From Myxococcales bacterium (lineage in GTDB: Bacteria > Myxococcota > Myxococcia > Myxococcales > Myxococcaceae), in contig JAUXRI010000199.1 of assembly GCA_030681895.1 (NCBI GenBank), forward strand, positions 1 through 55,525: DNA of 55,525 nt, given 5' to 3'. Shown here piece after piece: positions 41,165 through 49,660 of the stretch. Both the position numbers and the translations under genes were made by a program. The first letter of the stretch is position 1. Every line of letters starts with the position of its first letter. The notes under the pieces are model-generated. The model was given only the letters and a program-made list of their open reading frames with translations, searched no databases and was not told the origin of the DNA.

Positions 41165-41678
41165 ACAACCTCCGAAAGGCGTCACGCAGGCGAGTCAGCG
41201 CCCGGGCCCGGCGTTTGCGCAGCGTCGCGCCCGACGCGGTCGACGCGGTTTCCCAGTAGGTGGCGATGAGCGTCTGCTGATCAGCTTCCGAGAGCGTGCC
41301 GAGCGCCTCGATGGCCGCTCCGAGGAGCACCTGTTGCTCCTGCTCCTCAGCCGCGTGCCCACCGTCGCTCTCGTCTGGCTTCTCGTCGCTGGTCTCGCGC
41401 AGCCGCGCCTTCTTCTTGAGCAGCGTTCGGCATTCCCACGTCGCGATGCCGAGCGCCCAGGGCAACGCGGGCCGGCGCCAGTCGTACTCGTTGGCGCGCT
41501 CGAGGATGCGGAGCATCGAGGTCTGCGCAGCGTCGGCGCCATCGGCCTCGCCGCCCATCACGCCGGTGCAGAGCCTCGAGATGGGCGCCCAGAGGAGCTG
41601 GAAGGCCGGCGTGAAGGCCTCACGGTGGCCCTCCGCGAGCGCCTTCAACAATCCATCGAGCTCTGACAGGTCGGACAT
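41151..41678 (-). CDS. ECF-type RNA polymerase sigma factor
   Basis: A protein of 175 residues. The sigma-2 region is DAAQTSMLRILERANEYDWR with PALPWALGIATWECRTLLKK. The sigma-4 helix-turn-helix is EALGTLSEADQQTLIATYWE, then TASGATLRKRRARALTRLRD. It lacks a long C-terminal extension, so it is probably controlled by the overlapping six-TM protein. It heads a five-gene metal-efflux operon reading 41678 to 34043 and probably drives that operon. Targets are inferred from position. Confidence 0.88.
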   Translation of the reverse strand: MSDLSELDGLLKALAEGHREAFTPAFQLLWAPISRLCTGVMGGEADGADAAQTSMLRILERANEYDWRRPALPWALGIATWECRTLLKKKARLRETSDEKPDESDGGHAAEEQEQQVLLGAAIEALGTLSEADQQTLIATYWETASTASGATLRKRRARALTRLRDAFRRLYGLD

Positions 41679-41738
41679 GGAAACAGCACGCGTGAGACGT
41701 CGGGCGGTAGGGCCCGTGGAGCGAGACCTTCACACGCC

Positions 41739-41764
41739 TAGGCGCGGGAAGCCCCAAGCGTGAC
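41739..41764 (-). promoter_or_regulatory. Candidate autoregulated ECF promoter for the metal-efflux operon
   Basis: On the minus strand TGTCACGCTT (41764-41755) is followed, about 13 bases later, by CCTAGGC (near 41742-41736). A GC-rich -35 with a short -10 at this spacing is typical of ECF promoters. It lies about 60 bases before the sigma gene start. No consensus for this sigma group is known to me. Confidence 0.3.
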
Positions 41765-41838
41765 AGGCGGGTATGACGCTCGGGAAAGACGCTCCCGCGC
41801 CCTGTTCCTCCTGAGTGCCGAATGGTACCGAGCGGCCC

Positions 41839-42891
41839 GTGAAGCTCGCGCGCCTGATGATCGGTCTTTCGTTTCTGGCCTGCGGCCCTCTTCCCGTCGT
41901 CACGCAAGACGTCTCGTTCCTCGTGCCTCTGGAGCAGAGCCGCGCGTTCCTCTCCGCCTCGACGGTGCTGCCACGCGCCCAGTTCGACCGCCTGCATGCC
42001 TTGACCATCGTCGACGAGCCCGACGCGCTCTACGGCGCGCTCTCGGTCGTCGCCGTGCGCCTCGACGCGTGTTTCCGCGAAGGCGTGAAGCCCGGCCCGT
42101 GTCAGCCGCAGGTGCGCCTGGTGCTCCAGCCCGTCTTCGACGAGGCCGGTACTTTGACGACGCGAGACGCCGCCGTGCACCTCTTCTTCTCGACGAGCGA
42201 GGCGCAGCTGCTGACGCTGGTGAAGTCGATGTCGACGCTCCGGAGCGAACGCCGACTGAGCCCGCCCGACGAGCTCGCTGCGCCGCACCCCGGCTTCGCA
42301 GACGCGGCGTTCATGACGTCGCTGCGCACGACGCTGCTCCCGTTCCTCGAGGCACGCGCATTGGTGCGCATCACCTCGATGAGCGTGCACGCGAGCAACC
42401 TGGCGTGGATCTTCGCGGGCGCCGACCTGACGAACGGCCAGGCCCGGGACCTTCACATTCCCACGCTGGACGCGCTGCACGAGCACCACGTCACGAGCAC
42501 CGGAAGAGAGGCGGCGCTCGAGGTGACGATCGACCCGTCCTCGCCGATGGAGCCGGCGCTGACGCCCGTGCTCGCGCCTGGAGGCCTCACCCGCGCCACG
42601 CCGTCGGAGCTGGCCGCCGCCGCGACCTCGGTGCAGCGCCTCGAGGACCCCGCGAGCCACAACCCGGGCACCGTCGACTGCGCCGCGTGTCATGTCGCCG
42701 CGCTGGCTCAGCGCGCGCTCGCGAAGCAGGGCGTCGCCGTCTCAGGGAGCCCGGCCGCCTCGAGCGCCTACGACGACACACGAAACCTGCGCGCCTTCGG
42801 CTACTTCTTTTCCGTACCCGCCATCAGCCCCCGGGTGCAACGTGAGACCGCGCTCGTCCGCGAAGACTTCGCCCGCCGTCTGGAGAAATGA
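41839..42891 (+). CDS. Lipoprotein with a single CxxCH haem-type motif
   Basis: A protein of 350 residues from the GTG at 41839, which opens a lipoprotein signal (MKLARLMIGLSFLACGPLP); the frame is open eight codons earlier but those residues break the signal. The middle is unfamiliar (FRLDACFREGVK-type polar sequence, HLFFSTSEAQLLTLVKSM). Near residue 280 the sequence VDCAACHVAAL provides one CxxCH, a c-type haem attachment motif, although a Cys-based metal site is possible. The gene is divergent from the metal-efflux operon, with 160 bases between starts, and so may be coregulated. Confidence 0.65.
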   Translation: MKLARLMIGLSFLACGPLPVVTQDVSFLVPLEQSRAFLSASTVLPRAQFDRLHALTIVDEPDALYGALSVVAVRLDACFREGVKPGPCQPQVRLVLQPVFDEAGTLTTRDAAVHLFFSTSEAQLLTLVKSMSTLRSERRLSPPDELAAPHPGFADAAFMTSLRTTLLPFLEARALVRITSMSVHASNLAWIFAGADLTNGQARDLHIPTLDALHEHHVTSTGREAALEVTIDPSSPMEPALTPVLAPGGLTRATPSELAAAATSVQRLEDPASHNPGTVDCAACHVAALAQRALAKQGVAVSGSPAASSAYDDTRNLRAFGYFFSVPAISPRVQRETALVREDFARRLEK

Positions 42892-42892
42892 C

Positions 42893-43477
42893 ATGCGCCT
42901 CGCGCTCTCGCTCGTTCTCGCCGTCACGTTCTTTCCCTCGGTGGTGCTGGCGCAGACGTGCGCTGCCACCGTGTTCGGAGACGGGCGCTGCGACTGCGGC
43001 TGCGGCACCGTCGACTCCGACTGCCCGGCCGGCGCGAAGTTCGACGCGTGCCAGGTGACGCATTGCGCGGCGGGCACGGTGCCCTGGGAGCACAACCCGC
43101 ACACCTGCATGGCGTCGGCGTGTGGTGACGGCTGGAACGACACCGTGAGCGGCGAGGTGTGTGACGACGGAAACGCGCTGGCGGGCGGGGGCTGTGCGGC
43201 GAGCTGCCGGGCCGTCACCTCCGGGTACGTCTGCGGCGAGGGCGCGACTGGCTGTCGTGTCGCTCCAGTCGATGCGGGCGCGCCTGACGCAGGCGTGGTG
43301 GTGCCGGACGCTGGCCAGTTGATGACGGTCGATGCCGGCGTGACGGCCACGCCTGATGCCGGAGCTCAGGTGCCGCTGAACCCGATGACGCCGGGCTGCG
43401 GCGCGTCAGGAGCCGGTGTTCCCGTGACGCTCGCGCTCGCCTTCGCCCTCTTCGCGCGGCGCCGGGCACGTCGCTGA
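42893..43477 (+). CDS. Cys-rich MYXO-CTERM protein
   Basis: A protein of 194 residues. The signal peptide MRLALSLVLAVTFFPSVVLA is followed by a Cys-rich region (DGRCDCGCGTVDSDCP, GEVCDDGNALAGGGC with a DDGN motif seen in myxobacterial Cys-rich repeats). An Asp-Ala-Gly spacer then leads to a MYXO-CTERM tail: PGCGASGAG, a hydrophobic helix and RRRARR. Such proteins are thought to be processed at the Cys by a myxosortase and displayed at the cell surface. It starts two bases after the haem-motif lipoprotein, so the two are likely cotranscribed. Confidence 0.85.
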   Translation: MRLALSLVLAVTFFPSVVLAQTCAATVFGDGRCDCGCGTVDSDCPAGAKFDACQVTHCAAGTVPWEHNPHTCMASACGDGWNDTVSGEVCDDGNALAGGGCAASCRAVTSGYVCGEGATGCRVAPVDAGAPDAGVVVPDAGQLMTVDAGVTATPDAGAQVPLNPMTPGCGASGAGVPVTLALAFALFARRRARR

Positions 43478-43577
43478 GCTGATCAGCCCGCTGACCCGTG
43501 TGTCAGCGGATGTGTCACTCATCGAACGTCGCAACCGACGGTGTTTTCAAGGCGGCCGTGCGGCTGAAACCGTGGGC

Positions 43578-43913
43578 ATGGCCCCTGCACAACCGGCCCT
43601 CATGCTGACCGCCACCCTCGCCCACGAGCTGACCCCGCCGCTTGCCCTTGTCGCTGCCGTTCAGGCTGCGGAGTGGGAGCTCCTCGCAGCTCAGGAACGA
43701 CGGGCGCGCGCCGAGCGCCTGGCCGATGCGCGACGACTGCGGGACGAGCTCGAAGGCGAGCTGGCGGAGCTGAAGGACTCCGTTCGCTGGCTCCACGCCG
43801 AACGACGCGCGCTGGCCGCCCATGCTTCGAAGTCCCGGGTGGCTCGCGTCTTCCCGTGGGCGTGCGGCCTCGGCGCGGTGGTGGGCCTCGTGCTGGTCCT
43901 CTGGGTGCGGTGA
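43578..43913 (+). CDS. Small coiled-coil membrane protein
   Basis: A protein of 111 residues. The middle (about 40-85) is a strongly charged helix rich in Arg, Glu and Ala with heptad-like Leu spacing (RLADARRLRDELEGELAEL), and the C terminus is one membrane helix (VFPWACGLGAVVGLVLVLWV). A start at 43602 (MLTATLAHEL) is also possible. The gene overlaps the next by one base (TGATG), and both encode coiled coils, so they may form a complex. No family is recognised. Confidence 0.6.
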   Translation: MAPAQPALMLTATLAHELTPPLALVAAVQAAEWELLAAQERRARAERLADARRLRDELEGELAELKDSVRWLHAERRALAAHASKSRVARVFPWACGLGAVVGLVLVLWVR

Positions 43914-44158
43914 TGGCGTCCGACCCGAACCTCGCGGTGTGTGAGCACCTGGGCGAGCGGCTCGCCGACCTGCAGACGGAGCTTCGACGGGTTCGTGCGC
44001 TGCTCGCTGCCGAAGGTGAGGGCCCCGAGCTCGCCGCGGTCGAAGCAGAGGTCGAAGCCCTGCGCGCCAGCGTTCAGCACGCGAAGCAGGAGCGCACGAA
44101 ACTCGAGCGTGAACTCCGGCCGCTCCGGGCAGCGCTCGACCGCCGCGTGAAGCACTGA
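43913..44158 (+). CDS. Small coiled-coil protein
   Basis: A protein of 81 residues, nearly all predicted helix with heptad Leu/Ala and alternating charges (LGERLADLQTELRRVRALLA, ELAAVEAEVEALRASVQHAK). There is no signal peptide or membrane helix. Its start is translationally coupled to the upstream membrane coiled-coil gene, so it is a likely soluble partner of it. The function is unknown. Confidence 0.6.
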   Translation: MASDPNLAVCEHLGERLADLQTELRRVRALLAAEGEGPELAAVEAEVEALRASVQHAKQERTKLERELRPLRAALDRRVKH

Positions 44159-44203
44159 CGTTCCCTCTCGAACGACGCGCGCATCTGCGGCACAACCGGG
44201 CGC

Positions 44204-44743
44204 GTGGCGAACGCGACCTCGAGCCTGCTGCGCAGCGCCCTCGACCTCGAGCTCAGTGAGCTCTCGTTCACCGCAGACCGCCTCGTCGTGCGCAGTGCTC
44301 CGGGACTGATCCGCCGTGCGCTCGCTGCGGTGGTCTCGCTGCCGTTGTTGATCATGACCCTCACCACACTCCAGCACTTCGACCCGGTGATGCTCGGGCT
44401 CTTGCTCCTGCTTGGCGCCGTCACCCTGCCCTTCGTGTTGCTGGTCGGCGTGTCGGTGCACGAGAAGTCGTACAGCCGCGCTGAGGGGCTGAAGAACAGT
44501 CTGCGGGTGTTCGGGTGGGTCACCGAGGCGCGCTCGTCCGTGCCGCCTGGCGCGACGGTCATCGTGCGCGACACCACGTCGAGAGGGCAGCGACGCTTCG
44601 CCGTAAGCCTCTCGCGCTGCGACGGCATGGAGCTGAGCGTCTGGAACGATGAAGCCCTGGCGGTCGAGGTGGCGGGCAAGCTCGCCGCGCTGCTGGGGCT
44701 GCCGATGGAGCGTGCCGCGCCGTCACTGGCTGCGGCGCGGTGA
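44204..44743 (+). CDS. Uncharacterised two-TM membrane protein
   Basis: A protein of 179 residues. The N-terminal 35 residues resemble a short soluble strand pattern (ELSFTADRLVVRSAP), then two membrane helices follow (ALAAVVSLPLLIMTLTTL, LGLLLLLGAVTLPFVLLVG). About 90 residues of soluble domain come last (LKNSLRVFGWVTEARSSVPP). It recalls small PH-like membrane proteins but the match is weak. The start is a GTG with no clear ribosome site. It lies 45 bases downstream of the coiled-coil pair on the same strand. Confidence 0.6.
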   Translation: MANATSSLLRSALDLELSELSFTADRLVVRSAPGLIRRALAAVVSLPLLIMTLTTLQHFDPVMLGLLLLLGAVTLPFVLLVGVSVHEKSYSRAEGLKNSLRVFGWVTEARSSVPPGATVIVRDTTSRGQRRFAVSLSRCDGMELSVWNDEALAVEVAGKLAALLGLPMERAAPSLAAAR

Positions 44744-44777
44744 TGCGGCTGACCTCGAGCGAGATGCGGGCGCGGAC

Positions 44778-45074
44778 TCAACGGCACATCGGACACGGCG
44801 GCAGCGGCATTCCGGGCGGCGGCGCGTTCACGTCCACCGGGTAGAAGAAGCGCTCCTCGACGGGGTTCTTCAGCAACCGGAGCAGGTCCCTCGTCAGCTC
44901 GAGCTCAGCCCTGGTGACGGGCGTCACCACCGGCTTCGTCATCGTCGGCTCCGATGGCTGTGAACTCTCGAGAGCGGGTGGTGCTTCACTCGCTGCCTCT
45001 GGGACGAGCGACTCGTCGAGCCCGCCACAGCCACAGAGCGCCAGCGAAGCCAACAGTGCGGTGAGGGTCTTCAT
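44778..45074 (-). CDS. Small lipoprotein
   Basis: A protein of 98 residues. MKTLTALLASLALCGCGG is a lipoprotein signal. The mature part is Pro/Glu/Ser-rich (SEAPPALESSQPSEPTMTKP) and ends in PPGMPLPPCPMCR, a CxxC pair at the extreme C terminus that might bind metal. The start is fixed by AGGAGG seven bases upstream. The 215-base gap to the next gene shows no other gene. Confidence 0.65.
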   Translation of the reverse strand: MKTLTALLASLALCGCGGLDESLVPEAASEAPPALESSQPSEPTMTKPVVTPVTRAELELTRDLLRLLKNPVEERFFYPVDVNAPPPGMPLPPCPMCR

Positions 45075-45289
45075 GGCAAACCTCCTGTTCTTCAGGCCCA
45101 TCGGTGCATCGGGTGTACCCGGCAGAACTCCGCCAAACCGCAGCTGACGGTGGTGTTGCCCGCTGCCGATTCTGCGCTCCTCCGCGAGTGCTGCGCAGGT
45201 GTGCGGGCGACGCGCAAAATTGATGACGCGCATGCAATCGCGCCGGGAGCGACCTCACTCGACCCGCCTTTGAGGGTAACGTCGCGTGC

Positions 45290-47575
45290 GTGAAGCTCCG
45301 CGCTCTGCTCGTCCTGTCGCTCTCCCTCGCTGGTGGCTGCGTGTGCGTCGACCCGTCGGACGTCATGTCGTTCAGTTGCGATTCCGACGGCGGCTGCTCC
45401 GATGCGCTGGTCTGCTGCGACGGCTTGTGCCTCGCGTCCTGTCAGGTGCGCGATGGCGGGGCCGGCGGCGCAGGTGGGGGCCAATCGTTGGCGGGTGGTG
45501 CAGCCGGTGGCGGGACTGCCGGCGGCGCGCAGGCTGGCGGCTCGGCGCAGGGTGGTGGTGACGCTGGCGGATCAGCTCAAGGCGGCGGTGACGCTGGTGG
45601 ATCAGCTCAGGGCGGCGGGAATGCTGGCGGATCAGCTCAGGGCGGCGGCTCCACGGCCGGTGGCTCAGCCCAGGGCGGCGGGAGCGCGGGCGGATCAGCG
45701 CAAGGCGGCGGCAGCGCGACGATCGCGACCGGCCAGCCGTGCGTCCCCGGCGTTCCGTGTGCGAGTGGAATCTGCGCCCAGGGCCGGTGCTGCGACCGCA
45801 CCTGCAGCGGCGCCTGCGAGTCGTGCGCGCAGACGGGCCGCGAGGGCTCGTGTGCCGTGTTGCCCGAGGGCACCGCGGCGTCGTGTTCGCCCTTCGTCTG
45901 CGACGGCCAGCCCGGGTGCCCCACGATGTGCACGTCGTCGCGGCAATGCGCGAACGGCTCGTTCTGCGACTCGGGCACCTGCCGGCCGACCCGCGCCGCT
46001 GGTCAAGTCTGCACCGCGAACCTCCAGTGCACCTCGGGCTCGTGCGCGAACGGAGTCTGCTGCTCGACGCCCTGCACCGGCAGCTGCGACCGCTGCGACC
46101 TGATGCCCGCCGGCACCTGTCGGCCCTCACCTGTGGGCGACCCCGGAGAGCCGCTGTGCGGTGGAAACGTCACCTGCAACGGCACGAACGTCGACTGCCC
46201 GATTCCCTGCACGGCGGGCTGCCCCTCCACCACGTACTGCTCGGGGACGCTGTGCGCGGCGAAGAAGCCAGAAGGCTCGACGTGCGGCATGGCCGCCGAG
46301 TGCGTGAGCGGGAACTGCGTCGACGGCGTGTGCTGCAACAGCGCGTGTGGTGGCGGCGCGAGCGGCGACTGTCAGGTCTGCAACCGGGCCGGCAGCGTCG
46401 GCACCTGCGCCGTTCTCGGCTCGAGCGTCGAGTGCCGCGCTTCGACGAACACCTGCGACGCGCCCGAACGGTGCGACGGCGCCAGCCCGGTCTGCCCAGC
46501 CGACGCCATCACCGCGCGAAACGGCAGCGACTGTGGCTCCACGACGAGCTGGAGTGCCGTCTGCACGCCCGGCGCCGGCACGTGTCCGACGACTGGCACC
46601 GAAGCCGGCTCGTCGACGTCGCGAACCTGCATGAGCAACGCGTGCGTCGTCGCGGGCCCACAAGTCACCAGCCGCGGCTGCGCCTACAACCCCGTCTCGC
46701 GAGACTGCGGCACCTCGACGACGTTTGGAAACTGCGCGCAGACGGGCGGCGTCTGCAGCACCACCGGCACGCAGCCGGGCGTCACCACGCCGCGGACGTG
46801 CAGCGCCAACGGCCAGTGCGTCACTGGCATCGGAATGGGCACGTCGCAGGCCTGCACCTTCAACCCCGCGGGCACCGCCTGCGGCACGAACACCGTCTGG
46901 TCCGGCATGTGCGTCCAGACGGGCGGCGCCTGCTCCACCACCGGCACCGAAGCCGGCACCATCAACTCGAGCACCTGTAACGCCGCTGGAGCCTGCCCAG
47001 TGACGGGCTCGGTGCCGACGTCACGCGCGTGCACCTTCAACCCCAACGGCACGCCCTGCGGGACGAACACCGCGTGGACCGGCACGTGCGCGCAGAGCTC
47101 GGCGGGCGGGGTGTGCACGACGAGTGGGACCGAGGCCGGCACCATCAGCTCCAGCACCTGCAACGCCGCTGGAGCCTGTTTGGTGACGGGCAACGCCGGC
47201 ACCTCACGCGCCTGCACGTTCGACCCGAGCGGCATCGCGTGCGGCAGCACTACCGCCTGGAGCGGCACCTGCTCGCCACCCTCTGGCGAGACCTGCTCGT
47301 TGAGCGGCACCGAGACCGGCACCATCACCAACAGCACCTGCTCGACGACGGGCGGCTGCGTCGCTGGGATGCCGTCGGGCACCACTCGCCCGTGTACGCG
47401 AACGGTGCCGCCGGGCCAGTCGTGCGCCTCACCGGTGTGCCTCAACTGCAATGGGCCTGGCGACGCCTGCGGCGACTTCTATCTGCGCGTCTGCAGTGGA
47501 GGAATGTGCGTGCCGGCCGCGACGCCGTTCGACATCTGCCAGTGCCCGAACTCGGGGTCCTTCTGCCCGCTCTGA
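45290..47575 (+). CDS. Large Cys-rich repeat lipoprotein
   Basis: A protein of 761 residues. The GTG start opens MKLRALLVLSLSLAGGCVCV, a lipoprotein signal. A Cys block, then a 10-residue DAGGSAQGGG repeat, leads to Cys-rich modules (CASGICAQGRCCDRTCSGAC, CVSGNCVDGVCCN). From about residue 440 to 700 a unit of about 58 residues recurs, with the core ACTFNPxGTxCGTNTxWSG then CSTTGTEAGTI, at least four times. It resembles other myxobacterial secreted Cys-rich proteins of unknown role. There is no catalytic motif or sorting tail. Confidence 0.85.
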   Translation: MKLRALLVLSLSLAGGCVCVDPSDVMSFSCDSDGGCSDALVCCDGLCLASCQVRDGGAGGAGGGQSLAGGAAGGGTAGGAQAGGSAQGGGDAGGSAQGGGDAGGSAQGGGNAGGSAQGGGSTAGGSAQGGGSAGGSAQGGGSATIATGQPCVPGVPCASGICAQGRCCDRTCSGACESCAQTGREGSCAVLPEGTAASCSPFVCDGQPGCPTMCTSSRQCANGSFCDSGTCRPTRAAGQVCTANLQCTSGSCANGVCCSTPCTGSCDRCDLMPAGTCRPSPVGDPGEPLCGGNVTCNGTNVDCPIPCTAGCPSTTYCSGTLCAAKKPEGSTCGMAAECVSGNCVDGVCCNSACGGGASGDCQVCNRAGSVGTCAVLGSSVECRASTNTCDAPERCDGASPVCPADAITARNGSDCGSTTSWSAVCTPGAGTCPTTGTEAGSSTSRTCMSNACVVAGPQVTSRGCAYNPVSRDCGTSTTFGNCAQTGGVCSTTGTQPGVTTPRTCSANGQCVTGIGMGTSQACTFNPAGTACGTNTVWSGMCVQTGGACSTTGTEAGTINSSTCNAAGACPVTGSVPTSRACTFNPNGTPCGTNTAWTGTCAQSSAGGVCTTSGTEAGTISSSTCNAAGACLVTGNAGTSRACTFDPSGIACGSTTAWSGTCSPPSGETCSLSGTETGTITNSTCSTTGGCVAGMPSGTTRPCTRTVPPGQSCASPVCLNCNGPGDACGDFYLRVCSGGMCVPAATPFDICQCPNSGSFCPL
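45531..45718 (+). repeat. In-frame 30-bp tandem repeat, Gly-rich linker
   Basis: Units of the form GCTGGCGGATCAGCTCAAGG recur every 30 bp (for example from 45561, 45591 and 45621), with one 33-bp unit. They encode DAGGSAQGGG-type segments between the lipid-anchored N terminus and the Cys-rich modules of the lipoprotein. Confidence 0.85.
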
Positions 47576-47589
47576 CGGCGGCTTGAACG

Positions 47590-47610
47590 TGTAGTGCGAA
47601 ACGCGCTACA
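47590..47610. promoter_or_regulatory. Palindromic operator of the toxin-antitoxin operon
   Basis: TGTAGTGCG-AAA-CGCGCTACA is an inverted repeat with 8 of 9 arm positions paired. It ends eight bases before the antitoxin start. TacA-type antitoxins bind such palindromes through their ribbon-helix-helix domain to repress the operon; binding here is inferred. Confidence 0.6.
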
Positions 47611-47618
47611 TCTACGGC

Positions 47619-47891
47619 ATGCGAGCTGCTCGGAAAGAACACCCCCTCTCGATGCGCCTGCCGGTGAGTGACGTGGAGCTCATCGACCGCGCAGCCGGCA
47701 TCAACGGATGCTCGCGAACCGAGTTCGTTCGTGAGGCCGCGGTGCGCGCCGCAGAGGGCGTTCTGCTCGATCGGGCGCTCGTGCGACTCAGCCCTGCCGC
47801 TTTCGGAGCCTTCGCCCGCGCAGTCGCAGGGCCCGGCCGACCGGTGCGGGAGCTGGTCGCCGTACTCGAGCGGAAGGCGCCCTGGGAGTGA
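47619..47891 (+). CDS. DUF1778 (TacA-type) antitoxin
   Basis: A protein of 90 residues. PLSMRLPVSDVELIDRAAGI, then NGCSRTEFVREAAVRAAEGV is the DUF1778 ribbon-helix-helix DNA-binding domain; the C-terminal helix would wrap the toxin. It overlaps the GNAT toxin gene by four bases (GTGA), giving the standard antitoxin-first operon, and a palindrome lies just upstream. It should neutralise the acetyltransferase and repress its own promoter. Confidence 0.88.
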   Translation: MRAARKEHPLSMRLPVSDVELIDRAAGINGCSRTEFVREAAVRAAEGVLLDRALVRLSPAAFGAFARAVAGPGRPVRELVAVLERKAPWE

Positions 47892-48394
47892 GTCTTTCGG
47901 CGCCCGAGCTGTTGACCGAGGTGCACGACGTCTCTCAGTTCGGATGCGGGAAGCCGGCCCTCGATCACTGGCTGAAGACGAAGGCGCTCTCGAACCAGCG
48001 AAAAGGCTTCACCGTCGTCATGGTCGTGCGCGAGGCAGGGCGCGTCGTCGGGTACTACGGGCTGGCTCCAACGGCCGTCGTTCCGTCCACGCTGCCGCGT
48101 TCGGTGAGAACGGGCCAACCGCCAGACCCCGTGCCCTGTCTGCTGCTGGGCCAGCTGGCGACGGACACTGCATGGGCAGGTCGCGGCGTCGCGAGCGGGC
48201 TCCTCAAGCATGCGCTGCGTCGATGCGTCGAGGCGGCGCGACTGGTGGGCGGCAGAGCGGTGCTGGTGAACGCCGTCGATGCGGAGGCAGCCACGTGGTG
48301 GCATGCGCGCGGGTTCGTGCCGACGAAGGACGACCCGTTGTTGTTGTTCCGCTCTCTCGGTGACATCGCGGCGTCGGTCGCGGCAGCGAAGTGA
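47888..48394 (+). CDS. GNAT toxin of a TacT-type toxin-antitoxin system
   Basis: A protein of 168 residues. EVHDVSQFGCGKPALDHWL is the TacT/AtaT opening, VVGYYGLAPTAVVPS a central strand, and GQLATDTAWAGRGVASGLL the acetyl-CoA-binding loop; ATWWHARGFVP is the C-terminal catalytic region. TacT-type toxins acetylate the amino acid on charged tRNAs and so stop translation. The GTG start is coupled to the antitoxin stop. Nothing suggests inactivation. Confidence 0.88.
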   Translation: MSLSAPELLTEVHDVSQFGCGKPALDHWLKTKALSNQRKGFTVVMVVREAGRVVGYYGLAPTAVVPSTLPRSVRTGQPPDPVPCLLLGQLATDTAWAGRGVASGLLKHALRRCVEAARLVGGRAVLVNAVDAEAATWWHARGFVPTKDDPLLLFRSLGDIAASVAAAK

Positions 48395-48466
48395 GGACCT
48401 CCTCCTGCGCGCAGCACCTGGACGACGCTGAGCGCGGCCCGCCGGGTCCGACCGAAGAAGAGGCCG

Positions 48467-49645
48467 TCAGGGCGCTGGGCGACGCGACTCGGACAACCGG
48501 GTCGGCGGGTGGAACTGGGCCGGCATGCCGCGCAGCCCTTCCTCGATGAGCTCTCTCCACGCGGCGTCACCGCGCTCGACCGCGAGCCGATGCGCACGAG
48601 ACGAGACGCTCCGCACGCGCTCCATCACGCCCAGCGCGCGGCGCAGCACCGGCAATACCGGCCCGATGTTCGAGCGCTCGATGCCGAGCCCGTCGGCCAT
48701 GCGCCGCCCCAGCAGGTGGTGCGCGACGGCCCGCGAGAAGGGCAACGTCAGCTCGACGCGTCGCCGCTCCCACACCGTGCGCGCGGCCTTCAACCCGAAC
48801 GTCATCAACGCCGCCGTCAACGCGCGCGAGTCGTCATCGGGCTCGCCCTGCGTGACGAGGATGAGGTCAGCGAGCTTGAGCATCTCGGCCTCGGTCACCG
48901 GCAGCAGCGCCTCGTCGGTGCCCATCAACCAGCCGACGTAGCGCCACAGGTGCAGGTAGTCCTTCGCTTCACGCGCGCTCGGCCGCAGCCCCAGCTTGCG
49001 CAGCCCATCGAGCACCACCACCGAGAACAACAACGTCGTCGCCGCGAGGTCGTGCTGGTTGATGGGCTCGCCCCACGCGTCCGCGTCCCACCGGCCCGAG
49101 TCCCACAACAGGCGCCGCACCTGCGCGTGCATCACGCGAACCTTGAGCGTCACCTGAAACCCGTCACCACCGCGGTGCAGCGCGCGCGGCACGCAGACGG
49201 CGTGAACGAAGCGGGCGGTCTCCATCAACCGTCGCGGCGCCTGCTCCGTGAGGCGGCCCGAGAACGCGAGCGGCTTGTTGCCTCCGGGAGAGGCGTAGCC
49301 GTACGGCAGCGACGCCAGCGACAACACCAGGCCTCCGATGGGGCCCGCGCGCAGGAGCAGCTCGCCCGCGCGGTCCATCACGTCCCAGTCGACCCACGCC
49401 GGCACCACTTCGACCTCACGCAGCAGCGCGCGAATCGCCGGGTGCGTGTGCGGCACCGACGCCGCCCCTCCCGCGAGCCCGCGTTGCAGCTGCGCCCAGC
49501 CTTCACCTTTCGGCAGCTCCCGGAACGCCAGCACCACGGCGTCGGCGAGCGGGTCGGTCTGTGACAACGCCGCGCCGAGCAGCGCCACCCGCGCGCCGTA
49601 GAGCGAGTGGACCTGCGGGGAGTCGTGGTACCGCGACGGCGTCAT
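48467..49645 (-). CDS. DUF2236 / MpaB-type oxygenase family protein
   Basis: A protein of 392 residues. ASPGGNKPLAFSGRLTEQAP, ARFVHAVC, TLKVRVMHAQVRRLLWDSG, GEPINQHDLAATTLLFSVVV and KDYLHLWRYVGWLMGTDEAL match the DUF2236 family, which includes latex-clearing protein and the MpaB oxygenase, haem enzymes with conserved His and Arg. The protein is soluble. The substrate is unknown; Lcp cleaves polyisoprene. A TAGACT hexamer nine bases upstream of the start suggests a leaderless transcript. Confidence 0.83.
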   Translation of the reverse strand: MTPSRYHDSPQVHSLYGARVALLGAALSQTDPLADAVVLAFRELPKGEGWAQLQRGLAGGAASVPHTHPAIRALLREVEVVPAWVDWDVMDRAGELLLRAGPIGGLVLSLASLPYGYASPGGNKPLAFSGRLTEQAPRRLMETARFVHAVCVPRALHRGGDGFQVTLKVRVMHAQVRRLLWDSGRWDADAWGEPINQHDLAATTLLFSVVVLDGLRKLGLRPSAREAKDYLHLWRYVGWLMGTDEALLPVTEAEMLKLADLILVTQGEPDDDSRALTAALMTFGLKAARTVWERRRVELTLPFSRAVAHHLLGRRMADGLGIERSNIGPVLPVLRRALGVMERVRSVSSRAHRLAVERGDAAWRELIEEGLRGMPAQFHPPTRLSESRRPAP

Positions 49646-49654
49646 GGCTCGACG

Positions 49655-49660
49655 AGTCTA
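49655..49660 (-). promoter_or_regulatory. Putative -10 element for the DUF2236 gene
   Basis: On the minus strand TAGACT lies nine bases before the ATG at 49645, placing the likely transcription start almost on the start codon. No ribosome-binding sequence is seen. Confidence 0.4.
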
